NCBI GenBank assembly: GCA_963575745.1
Contig: CAUYUJ010011226.1
Location: 1-46,346 of the forward strand
DNA length: 46,346 nt
Direction of reading: 5' to 3'
Source: Prorocentrum cordatum
Taxonomy: Eukaryota; Sar; Dinophyceae; Prorocentrales; Prorocentraceae
Shown: positions 24,301 to 29,999 of the stretch, one piece after another
Position numbering within the stretch: the first letter of the stretch is position 1
How the letters are laid out: each line of letters starts with the position of its first letter
Program-made: the position numbers and the translations under genes
Notes under the pieces: model-generated
Database searches by the model: none
What the model was told of the DNA's origin: nothing
What the model saw: only the letters and a program-made list of their open reading frames with translations

Positions 24301-27300
24301 CAGCTCCTCTTCCTGCGTCTGATATGTGGCGATGCGGGCTCGGGTATTGCTCAGCTTCTCCATCGTGGCCTTCTTCTTGGCCCTCATGGCCTCGATCTGC
24401 TGCCACGTCGGCTGCGTCGATCCCATCATGCACTTGAGCACGCTGAGTTTCTCGTCGAGCTTGGTCGCCTCCCCCTCGTCTGCTGCCCTTCTCGCTGCCA
24501 TCGCCATCTTCGCATACTCCACCATTCGGCTGCGGGTCGCATCCTGAAACTGCTTCTGCGCCATAGGCTCCGCTGGCGGCTCGTGGTACAGCTGGTCGAA
24601 GTCCACGGCTTCGGCCTTTGTCATAGGGACGATTCTGGAGATGTACATTTTCACCTGCTTGTCCACTGGCTGCGGCTTCGGCTTGCGGCTGGCACTGCGG
24701 TCCCTTCGATCCCGTCTGTCGCGCTCTGCTCGCACATCTGCTGCCACCTGATCCCTTTGTGCATGCTGGCGCTGCCCACGAGCGATCGCTGCGTCCACAT
24801 TGGGCCATGCTGACGGCGGCCGAGCTGTCTCCCCTTGGCGCAGACGGTTGTGGTAATGGCATCCGCACAAACAGCGCTGGTGGTTCTTGACGTACCGCCC
24901 GCACGGGCAGTTCCACTGGCCGAAGTTCGTCATGGCTGAATGGTGTTGCTGGAGCACCTCTGTCGCTCGGAGCACGGCCAACAGGACTCGTGCTCTCCTT
25001 CGTCGTCGTCTCAACCTCTTGTGCCAGGATGGTTCCTTGGCAGAAGCAAACTGAGAATGTGTAGGCTTGTGAGAAGTAGTCTTCGCCGTGATCGCGCGCG
25101 CCCCAGTCACCAGCAAAGCAGCTGACACTGGCCAGGGGCGCGGCGCCTCAGCCCCGAGCTCACAGGCACTTCGGATGCCTGAGCCTGGTATGGCTTCCTT
25201 CTCCTCCTCCTGCTGCTCCTGCTCCTCCTCCTCCTGCTACTGATCCTGCCCCTCCTCGTTCCAGCGAGCAGGGTCGTCGGCACCGACTCTGCATGAACAC
25301 AAACTTTCGGAGCTCCGCGCGGATTTCTCGGACCGGCGCTGGGCTCCCCCTCTCTGACGCGCGGAGCGCGCCAGGGGCGGCGCTGGAAACGCCGCCAATG
25401 GGCCCCGAGCGCCGATCCAGGGAATCTGCGCGGTGCTCCAACAATTTTTGCTGTTGTTGTTGTTGTTGCTGCTGTTTTTTGTTCCCTTCGAGCCTCGCAG
25501 TCCTCGATGACCTCTCGGCTACACGCAAGAGTGAGCCTGGGCAAGCGTGACCTTTTTGGTGCGCGGCTTCAAGGGCCGTGCAGGGACCAAATCCACGCGC
25601 GCATCAGTGCCAGGGGCCAGCGGCGAGCCCGGGGGAAGTGAGAAGGGGCGGGCCTTCTCAGAAGCCTCGGAAGTCCCCCAGCCCTCTGAGAAGCCTTCTG
25701 GGCTTTCCCCGAAGATGCAGAACACTTCTCAGAAGGCGCGAGGGCCTCTCAGAAGTCCCGCCGCCTTCTGAGAAGGCCTTCTCCTTCTCACCTACCCCCG
25801 AGGAGGAGGAGGAGGAGGAGGAGGAGGAGGAGGAGGAGGAGGAGGAGGAGGAGGAGGAGGAGGAGGAGGAGGAGGAGGAGGACCCCTCGCTCGCCGCCGA
25901 AGGGTGGCCCCTGTCAGCCCGCACCAAAAACGTCACCCAGGCGACGGGCCACTCTCACGCGTGGCCGGACCTCGCCCCCGATCCGGACCGACTTGATCTC
26001 CACCTTAGGAGGGCCGAACATCCACCGCGACAAAGACCACCCCGACAAGCGAGGCCGTTTATGAAGGGGAACTGGGACACACAAATAAATACACACAAAT
26101 AAAAATATCCCCCATATTTTCCCATATTTTCTGGGTTTTTGTCTCCCCCCCCACTTCCCATATTTTCCGATATTTTCTGGGAGTCGCCGATTAATTTTGT
26201 CTGTGTGTTTTTTCCCCTCCTGAGTGTAGTAAACGCACCCAGTGAAGGGAATCGAACAGGGCAGGGCTGTGTAGTAAAAACGCCCGAGGCCGTTTCGTGA
26301 ACGCCAATTATCGTTGTCCGGGTGGTTTTTCTTCCCTTGACACCTGCCAGTAGCCCAGCTCCGGCATGGCCACCGGCGCCCAGCGCAGCGCCGAGGCGGC
26401 CCGCTCCGGCTGGTGGCCGCCGAAGGAGATGGTGCTGAGGCTCTCGTCGTTCCGCGCGAGAAAGACTGAGAACTGGGGCAGCATGGCGGGCTGCTGCCGC
26501 GTCATCCTCAGGAGGTGGAATCGGGGGCGCGCAAAGATGGATTAGCGATCCATGGATTTGGCGCGCGGTCACCAAATCCATGGATCGGGGGAGGTGCCCT
26601 CCGCAAAATGCGGCCGGTGCCGCCTCGTTCGGCGGCGGAAATCTGCGATTTCCCATGGAAACGGGACCAGCCGCTAATCCACGCCCCCTTGATCCATGCT
26701 TGCGATCGCCTGACATAGACTTCGGAGCTCCGCGCGGATTTCTTGGATCGGCGCCTGGGCTCCCCCCCGCTCCCTGGTGCGCGGAGCGCGCCACGGGCGC
26801 CGCCGGGGGGCCCCTGCACCGACCCAAGAGATCCGCGCGGAGCTCTGACGGTCTGTGTTCATGCATTTCAGTTCCTCCTTCGAATCCTCCCGAAAAAGCT
26901 GAACTCGGGGTTCAGCGCCAGCGCGTCGAGGCCGAGCCCGAGCACGCCGTCGAAGGCGAACAGCCCGAAGGGCTCCGCGGACATGTCGTTCGCGAGCACC
27001 ACCCGCATGGTGCTGCAGTCCTCCGCCCGCGGCCCCAGGCACACCTTGTCTGCGGAGGCACCGGGCTGCGCACAGACAGCCACCCCCAGGCAGTCCTGGC
27101 TGGCCTCGGCGTGACCCCCCGGAGCAGACCCAGGTGGCCTCGGCATGCCCCCCGAGTGGTCCAGGGCGGTCTCCCCCCACGGCGCTCCGCGCCCCAGGGT
27201 TCAATGAGGCGTGGAGACCGCCCCGACCACTCGGGGGGCCAGCTCGGACTACTCGGGAGGCCCGTTGAGGCCAGCTGGGACTACCGGGTGGGGCTGTCTG

Positions 27301-27805
27301 TGCACAGCCCGAAGCCTTACCACACCTTGTCCTCCGCGAACTCACCGACGACCTTGCCCGTCCCGAACGTGATGGAGAGCTGTTCGCGCTGGCTCTTGTC
27401 AACGCCTGCTGGGACCAACTTGCCATCGTGTTCGATGTCCACGCTCGTCCCAGACAAGGAGCGGTTGTACAGCCTGTGCTTGGCGCACGTCTCGCTCTCA
27501 CAGCCGGTGCAGGGAAGCACGAGGTGCGCGGAGCCAGTGTCGAACACCACGGTGAACTCCTGGGGCTCTGGCATGCCGACAGATATGTTGCCGAAGTACG
27601 ACGTCTTGTAGGCTATGACAGCCCCGTTCTTCTCTATGGGCACGTACTGCTTCCTCAGTGGCACGGTGAGCAATTCAGATGAGCCGTTCGTCACGCTGTC
27701 CGTGGCGCCTGTCTTGGGGGGTGCCACGGCACGGCTGGCGGTCCAAGAAGCGAGCATGACTAAACACTGGAGCGCCAACATGGTGGAAGTACGAGTAGAG
27801 TTCAT
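11718..27805 (-). CDS. Pepsin-family (A1) aspartic protease gene, seven exons over 16 kb
   Basis: Exons join in frame at 27805-27326, 27044-26887, 26506-26344, 26003-25971, 15901-15797, 15140-14928 and 11990-11718, giving about 474 residues. Seen: N-terminal signal peptide (hydrophobic residues 9-25), first catalytic motif DTGS at D89, flap segment SITFGTG near 147, FDGVLGLG near 191, FSVFLARND and PELGYWQ in exon 3, second catalytic motif DTGT at D287, then [20 protein letters not shown] and [11 protein letters not shown]. This is the domain order of family A1, two lobes each giving one Asp for acid peptide hydrolysis in the secretory, lysosomal or food-vacuole route. Odd points: Phe replaces the usual flap Tyr; introns 2 and 5 appear to start with GA; intron 4 is 10 kb and houses a whole retrotransposon; the C-terminal tail runs into a fold-back element. 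Exon order and strand fully agree with one gene. The exon 5 end could lie 15 nt further on, and the exon 4 end 12 nt further on. Confidence 0.85.
12085..12315. repeat. CATA, CATG and TA repeats (intron 6)
   Basis: CATA at 12087-12168, CATG at 12172-12222, then CATACATA and TATA to 12312. CATG on one strand is CATG on the other, so the block can fold on itself. Confidence 0.95.
12333..13408. repeat. Composite minisatellite repeat, copy B (intron 6)
   Basis: Same start, CGTGCGGGCGAGGCGAAGC middle, GTGTCCCG and GTGAGATCGATA minisatellite, and TTATCACCCGAAGGGTGG end as 8210-8862, but longer. A unit starting ATCCTCCTGTGGCTGGGCC is duplicated within it (12471 and 12567). Confidence 0.85.
13566..13745. 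repeat. Tandem duplication, 90-bp unit (intron 6)
   Basis: Two diverged copies sharing GGCCTCTGGG, GGGCCTCGGGAC, CAAAAA and CTG(A/G)TCC(T/C)GGGGAA. Confidence 0.8.
13755..13801. repeat. Hairpin (intron 6)
   Basis: GACCTC outside and CGACGTCATGA inside pair with TCATGACGTCG and GAGGTC across a loop of 5 A. Confidence 0.85.
13970..14898. repeat. ATGC/GTAT/GATG tetranucleotide block (intron 6)
   Basis: About 0.9 kb built from ATGC, GTAT, CTGT and, at 14819-14862, GATG repeats, with a TA run at 14325-14356 and GGATAC/GGCTAC hexamers at the left edge (13975-14010). It ends a few bases before exon 6. Met/Tyr/Cys/His frames in it are artefacts. Confidence 0.95.
14928..15140 (-). CDS. Aspartic protease exon 6
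   Basis: A 71-codon exon: [19 protein letters not shown], then [35 protein letters not shown] and LVFIWGEP. This is the second-lobe core found in dinoflagellate and other protist pepsins (EDY.RP, C.S.LLPLD..APLGP.FI.GEPVLR). Acceptor CTCAAG|GACATG; donor GAGCCG|GTGCTC. The open frame continues a few codons into a tetranucleotide microsatellite, which is not coding. Confidence 0.88.
15395..15652. repeat. GAG/GGA tract inside intron 5
   Basis: Begins with a CCTCCTTCTC segment that is inverted to the GAGAAGGAGG start, then about 220 bp of GAG. Strong hairpin or triplex potential inside the protease pre-mRNA. Confidence 0.95.
15797..15901 (-). CDS. Aspartic protease exon 5 (second catalytic Asp)
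   Basis: Codes [18 protein letters not shown] and on to [20 protein letters not shown] is the second active-site motif of A1 proteases (D287 in my model). It lies 10 kb from exon 4 on the same strand and in a compatible phase. Acceptor CGCGAG|GCGGGC. The donor is CAG|GACGCC (a GA donor), or alternatively GAG|GAGTCG 15 nt further on; both keep frame with exon 6. Confidence 0.85.
16100..18823 (-). CDS. Retrotransposon 1 ORF2: RT palm, C2H2 fingers, C5-MTase-like domain
   Basis: Continues in frame after the TAG. Numbering from the TTG at 18802: RT motif [14 protein letters not shown] (54-66) and motif C YVDD (117-120), so both RT metal-site motifs exist across the two parts. Thumb/linker region to about 440. 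C2H2 finger CRECGEVF...GRHRTLAH (C450, C453, H466, H471) and a second Cys/His cluster [10 protein letters not shown] (486-502). Residues 602-860 resemble a C5-cytosine methyltransferase Rossmann core: [10 protein letters not shown] (SAM loop), [13 protein letters not shown] (like the catalytic GGPPCQGFS) and ILEHP (like ENV). Whether it methylates is unknown. Cytosine methyltransferases fused to dinoflagellate retrotransposons have been reported. Confidence 0.85.
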   Translation of the reverse strand, partial: DVIDDLQLPLALEGVMRQLLAEPAVFDRVGTEHLRDAVADVNSSTWFQVKDATSVAQATLGARPGMPPADFFFTLAFAPVHEEVRMRFFAEGIGLNVEDMCPRVGRTFTSRDKQLDSRIGSPSYVDDLAVLQACAKARDCCKLAEVVVTTVHQVMTARGFVVNYGEGKSTLMFHPIGEGTKIAKAKIAAFKGEMWVPAIKRSVFVANVCRHLGSMVHASGSMNAELAHRHHTQPGVLGGLKNAVFTRNNDLPVDTRVKYAAAFCHSRAFFHDAVWSALSAGNQKYLETALMASLRAAVGFRRQEQDDVCAWSTPEVYLKCRRLPALVTLRLRRLRFLEKVLRFGSDGLLHMLDALVSVKNSWAYLVRQDIWWMYDRITIPIEWSPVGDLPWWIGVARDCPKKWTAWCTEAERGAMAEHLASCEVAVWQSKLVAIRERGKPPVPPVLKKVVGNVVFPCRECGEVFNTKAAWGRHRTLAHPEFDLAGALALGSCCHACGQDWHTRGRLLRHLRFGSSRCLTVLAHHLEPMPVERVLELRKEDDRAARASRGRGECRNAATAPPVAFIGPVLGGPVEANIARATTDGVERGRDQNAGAPAVLSNSPSEVRYFLHLFSGQRRAGDVRAHFEMLQMAARVPVVMLSIDVANSPDRGDLTVEASVAKILEMSWSGQALGAVGGPPCETWSKGRANPPPSGGIKPRVLRSRDLLWGLAARSSSEWKQVMLGNRLLQTMLQVVYVCAAVGAACILEHPLEPEAPHLPSIWRPPEMRALFGFRARADIRFLNLDQCTRGARSKKPTTLLCVNVPTIRDLVAQLPGGGKCPHTSHPEELVGVRGNGDFRTAAAKQYPSQLCKIIAQALLLTVRDCELQAVGQVPEVPPQAQDFYVPYDPYFEGHGWGRYAADRHRAG
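18824..21313 (-). CDS. Retrotransposon 1 ORF2: end of RNase H, AP-type endonuclease, RT start
   Basis: 829 codons. It opens with the last RNase H motif ([11 protein letters not shown], then [10 protein letters not shown]). The endonuclease spans about 120-380: Asn in LVTYNAE, GAQEAR (Glu163), AGHGLCPE (His243), [10 protein letters not shown] (D276, N278), KHRVDYVC (D339) and [10 protein letters not shown] (D368-H369), all expected of the exonuclease-endonuclease-phosphatase fold that nicks target DNA. RT motifs follow: [14 protein letters not shown], then motif [13 protein letters not shown] with catalytic D806. The frame stops at a TAG (18824-18826). The same frame is open beyond it, so this is one protein interrupted by a nonsense codon, probably a former CAG. 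Confidence 0.85.
21310..21573 (-). CDS. Retrotransposon 1 ORF2, middle of RNase H (shifted frame)
   Basis: Carries the second and third RNase H catalytic positions: Glu in [18 protein letters not shown] and Asp in [13 protein letters not shown]. It is one base out of frame with the preceding part (A6 run at 21538-21543) and with the following part (AT repeat at 21312-21341). The frame ends in Ile-Tyr repeats and a TGA that overlaps the next part's ATG. This is a fragment, not a separate gene. Confidence 0.7.
21476..23241 (-). CDS. Retrotransposon 1 ORF2, N-terminal part with start of RNase H
   Basis: In a different frame from ORF1 and following its stop directly, so translation may need reinitiation or a frameshift; the first Met codons after it are in HPGMGAAEH and STMAHLWG. 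The N-terminal region is unrecognised (Trp-rich helix [14 protein letters not shown], then [11 protein letters not shown]). An acidic Ser-rich stretch follows ([12 protein letters not shown]). RNase H begins at [20 protein letters not shown], where the DGS aspartate is the first catalytic residue. The frame goes off just past a run of six A (LEK then RCQF). With five A it would read [13 protein letters not shown] and stay open. Confidence 0.75.
23242..24933 (-). CDS. Retrotransposon 1 ORF1: zinc-binding, coiled-coil, Pro/Ala-rich protein
   Basis: 563 residues from the ATG at 24933. I chose this start because the Cys cluster begins at once ([17 protein letters not shown], then RCLCGC); the frame is open further upstream. 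A basic segment follows ([20 protein letters not shown]), then an acidic/basic helical region that looks like a coiled coil (about residues 150-240: [40 protein letters not shown]). Then comes a Pro/Ala/Met-rich low-complexity half with [17 protein letters not shown]. By position and make-up it is the RNA-binding Gag-like protein of a LINE. The function is inferred. Confidence 0.75.
   Translation of the reverse strand: MTNFGQWNCPCGRYVKNHQRCLCGCHYHNRLRQGETARPPSAWPNVDAAIARGQRQHAQRDQVAADVRAERDRRDRRDRSASRKPKPQPVDKQVKMYISRIVPMTKAEAVDFDQLYHEPPAEPMAQKQFQDATRSRMVEYAKMAMAARRAADEGEATKLDEKLSVLKCMMGSTQPTWQQIEAMRAKKKATMEKLSNTRARIATYQTQEEELCDEVNKLDDYLAELEVQRQEEEAEAQAAAAAQHGHGPQQPPGRFGAPAGAAAGAAPSHIPPPPPPGFQPPQQLSPIEVMMQQMMMRMEQQDRQMGMVMSAMGFTAAAPGVAAPGASGGAAPQAMPGAAAAAPPTPPPAFPPQPPVQPAAAEPDAMEVESSPPLAQRSPAMPAAAAPTTPIGGMPTPVQPTPPPAQRSPATPAGATAAPGTPMGAPRPATVSPKAPSKSGRSSCSPTSPAEPGDAEGQSSQPTPVMHAPQCSQPTQPWAPMTPPSQLDDPYLPAPTESATHESESPVQAEVRRIDGKADKTKIEVDKTTASPPRKEKRAGAASVPEARTGAAAAAAAPADGGA
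25290..25441. mobile_element. Inverted-repeat element, family A, copy 1 (inside intron 4)
   Basis: Left end GCATGAACAC followed by TTTCGGAGCTCCGCGCGG at 25304-25321. The right end (25418-25440) is a degraded inverted copy, ATCTGCGCGGTGCTCC. The middle contains an inverted GGCGGCG stretch shared with the copy at 31.6 kb. It lies between retrotransposon 1 and protease exon 4. Confidence 0.65.
25515..25970. mobile_element. Inverted-repeat element, family B, copy A (start of intron 4)
   Basis: The left end (TCGGCTACACGCAAGAGTG, then GTGACCTTTTTGGTGCGCGG) and the right end read in complement (GTCCGGCCACGCGTGAGAGTG, then GTGACGTTTTTGGTGCGGG) form inverted repeats of about 55 bp. A GAG tract fills the middle. 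The right terminus coincides with the exon 4 donor GAG|GTCCGG, so the element appears to supply that splice donor. Confidence 0.65.
25799..25880. repeat. Pure GAG/GGA tract (inside family B element)
   Basis: About 80 bp of AGG in the middle of the inverted-repeat element at the start of intron 4. Confidence 0.97.
25971..26003 (-). CDS. Aspartic protease micro-exon 4
   Basis: A 33-nt exon giving [11 protein letters not shown]. It completes the strand begun in exon 3 (GYWQ + VEIK), a join seen in all pepsins (YWQV.. followed by VGG). Acceptor CCTAAG|GTGGAG; donor GCGAG|GTCCGG. A second donor 12 nt on (CACGC|GTGAGAG) would add VRPR and is also in frame. I prefer the first because it matches the AG|G rule of the other introns and because a transposon inverted repeat starts there. 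Confidence 0.7.
26050..26235. repeat. CCCATATTTTC-rich segment in intron 3, related to 10.1-10.6 kb
   Basis: CATATTTTC or GATATTTTC occurs four times (26108-26176). CACTTCCCATATT and GTCTGTGTGT match 10555-10616, and GGGACACACAAATAAATACA matches 10118-10140, so the parts are a dispersed repeat. Confidence 0.55.
26344..26506 (-). CDS. Aspartic protease exon 3
   Basis: Codes residues 213-267: [20 protein letters not shown], then SISFGG-type strand [13 protein letters not shown], then [15 protein letters not shown]. These are the inter-lobe strands of pepsins (QFSVYLSRD.., FGG.., W.PV..PGYWQ). The acceptor is CTGAG|GATGAC and the donor CAG|GTGTCAAG. An in-frame read beyond the donor meets proline- and lysine-rich intron sequence and a stop. 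Confidence 0.85.
26716..26864. mobile_element. Inverted-repeat element, family A, copy 2 (inside intron 2)
   Basis: The ends are inverted: CGGAGCTCCGCGCGGATTTC near 26722 and its complement GATCCGCGCGGAGCTC near 26830. Two more copies occur in the window (25290-25441 and 31525-31680), sharing the outer sequence TGCATGAACACA and a GC-rich middle. It begins about 22 nt inside the 5' end of protease intron 2. No coding capacity; a MITE-like or introner-like element. Confidence 0.7.
26887..27044 (-). CDS. Aspartic protease exon 2
   Basis: Codes residues 161 to the first two bases of codon 213. It starts [10 protein letters not shown], which continues the exon 1 flap region as in other A1 proteases (GxFxxDxVCLG). 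It contains [19 protein letters not shown], the conserved FDGILGLG segment, and NPEFSFFG. The upstream join is at AG|GTGTGC; the downstream join GGGAG|GATTCG implies a GA donor. Phase matches exon 3 exactly (AG + G = Arg). Confidence 0.85.
27045..27325 (-). mobile_element. Intron 1 = introner-like inverted-repeat element
   Basis: This 281-nt intron has an 11-bp perfect direct repeat (CACACCTTGTC on the + strand, 27040-27050 and 27321-27331) at its edges. Just inside are terminal inverted repeats matching at 18 of 19 positions (27062-27080 and 27293-27311). The inverted repeat continues with small indels almost to the centre (for example ACCACTCGGGG against CCCCGAGTGGT), so the transcript could fold into one long hairpin. 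The splice sites AG|GT lie inside the duplicated repeat, as in introners whose target duplication supplies the splice signals. Confidence 0.8.
27326..27805 (-). CDS. Aspartic protease exon 1 (signal peptide, first catalytic Asp)
   Basis: Codes residues 1-160. The ATG at 27805 opens a signal peptide ([18 protein letters not shown] and on). The first lobe follows: [10 protein letters not shown], then [12 protein letters not shown] with catalytic D89, a disulfide-type pair in CTGCESETC, and [13 protein letters not shown] as the flap. In most pepsins the flap residue is Tyr (SITYGTG); here it is Phe at 147. The exon ends at GACAAG before GTGTGG. Reading on would give only Val-Trp-stop, so splicing is needed. 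Candidate trans-splice acceptor AGs lie just upstream (for example GCTGCAAG near 27823). Confidence 0.9.
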
Positions 27806-27961
27806 TATCTCCCGCCGCGCTTGCAGCCTTCGGTGTGTCGGGCTCTTCGCCTGTTCACTAATTCAACTTCATGTGAAGCACGCCTCTCGTCGCATCGAGC
27901 CCACCATGCACACTTTTTGGCACCGGGTCCCTGCATTGTTTGGCCTTCCATGGCGAACATG

Positions 27962-28250
27962 ACGTCAAACGTCAAATGACAGTTTTTTTTTGGGTGTGTG
28001 TGGGTCCATGGCGTACGCTCCAGGGCTCCCCCCCTAAGGCTCCCCCCCAAACGCGAGGACGAATTCGCGCGGCAACGCACTTGGATTATCTAGAACTTGA
28101 TAGACCGTGATCTTGGACTGCGCCAGTGCTGCCTTGAACCAGCTTGGCTACGGAGGCTGAGGGATGAGGGCTCGAGCGCTGGATACGGGCAGCTGGAGTT
28201 GGTGACAGGGGTTCAAAAGGCTGCGGGGAGCCTGCCTGCTTCATGGGAGG
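27962..28250. other. Upstream flank of the protease gene
   Basis: TGACGTCAAACGTCAAATGA (27960-27979) contains a TGACGTCA palindrome next to a run of 9 T. No classical promoter element can be claimed, as dinoflagellate promoters are poorly defined. Confidence 0.35.
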
Positions 28251-28254
28251 GAGT

Positions 28255-28315
28255 AGATCCTCCTCCTCCTCCTCCTCCTCCTCCTCCTCCTCCTCCTCCT
28301 CCTCCTCCTCCCCCC
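28255..28315. repeat. TCC triplet tract
   Basis: About 55 bp of pure TCC; pyrimidine strand on +. Confidence 0.95.
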
Positions 28316-29455
28316 TTTCAGCCCTCAACTTCCTTGTCGCCATTGTCGTCGTCGTCCTCCTCCTGTTTGCAATTTTCGCCTCCGCTCCTTTTCCACACTT
28401 GAACACTTTAGCGCCTGCGAGGCCAGAAATATCTTACCACAGCCTGCGCCTCCAATCAACTCCTGCTTCTTGCCCTGTACCGTTGTGTTCCGACCATCGG
28501 CGATGTGTGTGTGTGTGTGTGTGCGACCGTTCGTCGCCGCCGCTGGCTACTTCTCCTCCCTTTCGGGGAAAAGTAAACGAACGGCTGCGAGCTACTCAGC
28601 CGGGACGGTGCCCTTCGGTGCACTGGCCTGTGCATGAAGAGGAGGAGGACGATGAGGATGATGACGATGACAAGGAAATGGCGGGGGACAGGAAGGAGAG
28701 GGTGAGGCGGGGGGAGCGAGAGGACAGGGGAGGACCAGAGTGGACCCAGGACGTATCAACGCTGCTGTGGTACACCCTCCTGGTTCCAATTCCCTGCTTG
28801 TGCATCCCTGCCACAAGCCGTTCCACTGCTTAGAAGCGCCCAAACAATAACATCAATGGTGGGCAACACCCCATTTGGAAAAGGACCCGCACTCCACCCG
28901 TGTAGCTGTTGCGCATCCAGACTTTTCTGGTCATACACTCCCAGAGCTCGCAAGAAACAACCGCATTTTGAAATGGGGTTGTCCTCCATCCTCGTGGCAA
29001 TGCTATCATTTACGGGGGCCTCAATCGATAAGACCAATTTAAAATACATGTCACCCTGAACCCGTGCAACTGCCGACACATGCTGACTCAACGTGCGCGA
29101 CGCGACATGAAGAACCACCTGCTCAAGACCATGCGCCCTCCATCCATATAGCCGTATAGCAATGTGGACATTTATTGGTGGCTGTGCGCGGCACTAAAAC
29201 ATGCTGACAACGATTCGTCGCCCACCCGTGTAGCTATCGAAAGCTTTTGCGTCCGTGTAGCTGCTCGTAGCGTTCGAAGCTTTTGAACCGAATAGGTGCG
29301 GCGCCCAGGCGAGAAACACGTGCTGGAAGCAACCCGCCCTCCATTCGTGTAATGATCGAAATGTTTGAGCGTCAGCACCATACGCCGTGAGGAAGCCTCC
29401 AACGAAACATCCGACCCGACCTACTTGGTGCGGCGGGGAGCGTTTATTCATCAAT
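28316..29455. other. Gene-free stretch with satellite-like units (locus 3)
   Basis: 28870-29390 contains units with CCACCCGTGTAGCT, CCTCCATCC, TTCGAAGCTTTTG and GCGGCGCCCAGGCGAGAA, related to the units at 0.7-0.95 and 9.6-9.86 kb. A GT repeat lies at 28503-28524. Confidence 0.5.
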
Positions 29456-29724
29456 GGGGGGGAGTGGGATGGAGGAGGAGGAGGAGGAGGTAGAGGAAGG
29501 AGGGTGAGGGAGGGTGAGAACGAGGAACACACCCTCCACTCGCTCGCACTTCTCTCCCGCAGAACTCCCTCCACCGCCAGACCTCTCTCGCACCCCCTCT
29601 CTGAGCCGCCTCCTTCGCCCTCCCCCTTTCTCCTCTCCCTCCTCCTTCTGTGCCTCGTCCAGCTCCTCCGGGAAGAAAGACAACCATATACACATGTTCG
29701 CCAGCGTGAGTTCCAAACCATGTG

Positions 29725-29895
29725 GTTCTAGCAACCGATGTGGTGTTATGTATGTGGGGGCAATCTATGTGGTGCGGTCTATGTGAAGGAATCTAGATGG
29801 TGCATTCTACCTGGTGCGACATATGCTGTAACACATGTTGCGCAATCCGCGATGTGCAACCTATGTGGTGCAATCTATGTGGTGCAATTAATTTC
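29725..29895. repeat. Degenerate CTATGTGGTG tandem repeat
   Basis: About ten diverged copies of a 14-16 bp unit close to CAATCTATGTGGTG. Confidence 0.75.
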
Positions 29896-29999
29896 TGTTC
29901 GCAGTGAGTTGTCCACTCCACTGCTCGCGCAAACATCCCACCCACCCACCCGCAACTTGGTTTGCACAATCTCTTAAGACCGTGACGGTGGGTACCAAA

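Larger units (their letters stand above)
16100..25128 (-). mobile_element. Retrotransposon 1: non-LTR type, in protease intron 4
   Basis: Two-ORF element in the same orientation as the host gene. ORF1 (24933-23242) codes a Cys-rich/coiled-coil protein. ORF2 (about 23241-16100) runs RNase H, AP-type endonuclease, reverse transcriptase, C2H2 fingers, C5-methyltransferase-like domain. RNase H lies upstream of the endonuclease, unlike I, R1 or L1 clades, where it follows RT when present. No LTRs or integrase were seen. ORF2 has three lesions: an extra A in an A6 run (21538-21543), an AT15 repeat one unit off frame (21312-21341) and an amber codon (18824-18826). Exact termini are not visible; flanks up to exon 5 (15901) and to 25290 are uncertain. 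Confidence 0.85.

Noticed and set aside
22836-24813. Forward frames opposite ORF1 (304 and 316 codons)
   Set aside because: Antisense shadows of a GC-rich coding region.
23242-24916. First 558 codons of the long frame ending at 21476
   Set aside because: They overlap ORF1 in another frame and have the Arg/Gly/Ala bias of a shadow; only the part after 23241 looks coding.
25025-25048. Spliced-leader relict before retrotransposon 1 ORF1
   Set aside because: AACCATCCTGGCACAAG matches the leader at only 13 of 17 positions, which can happen by chance within a few hundred bases.
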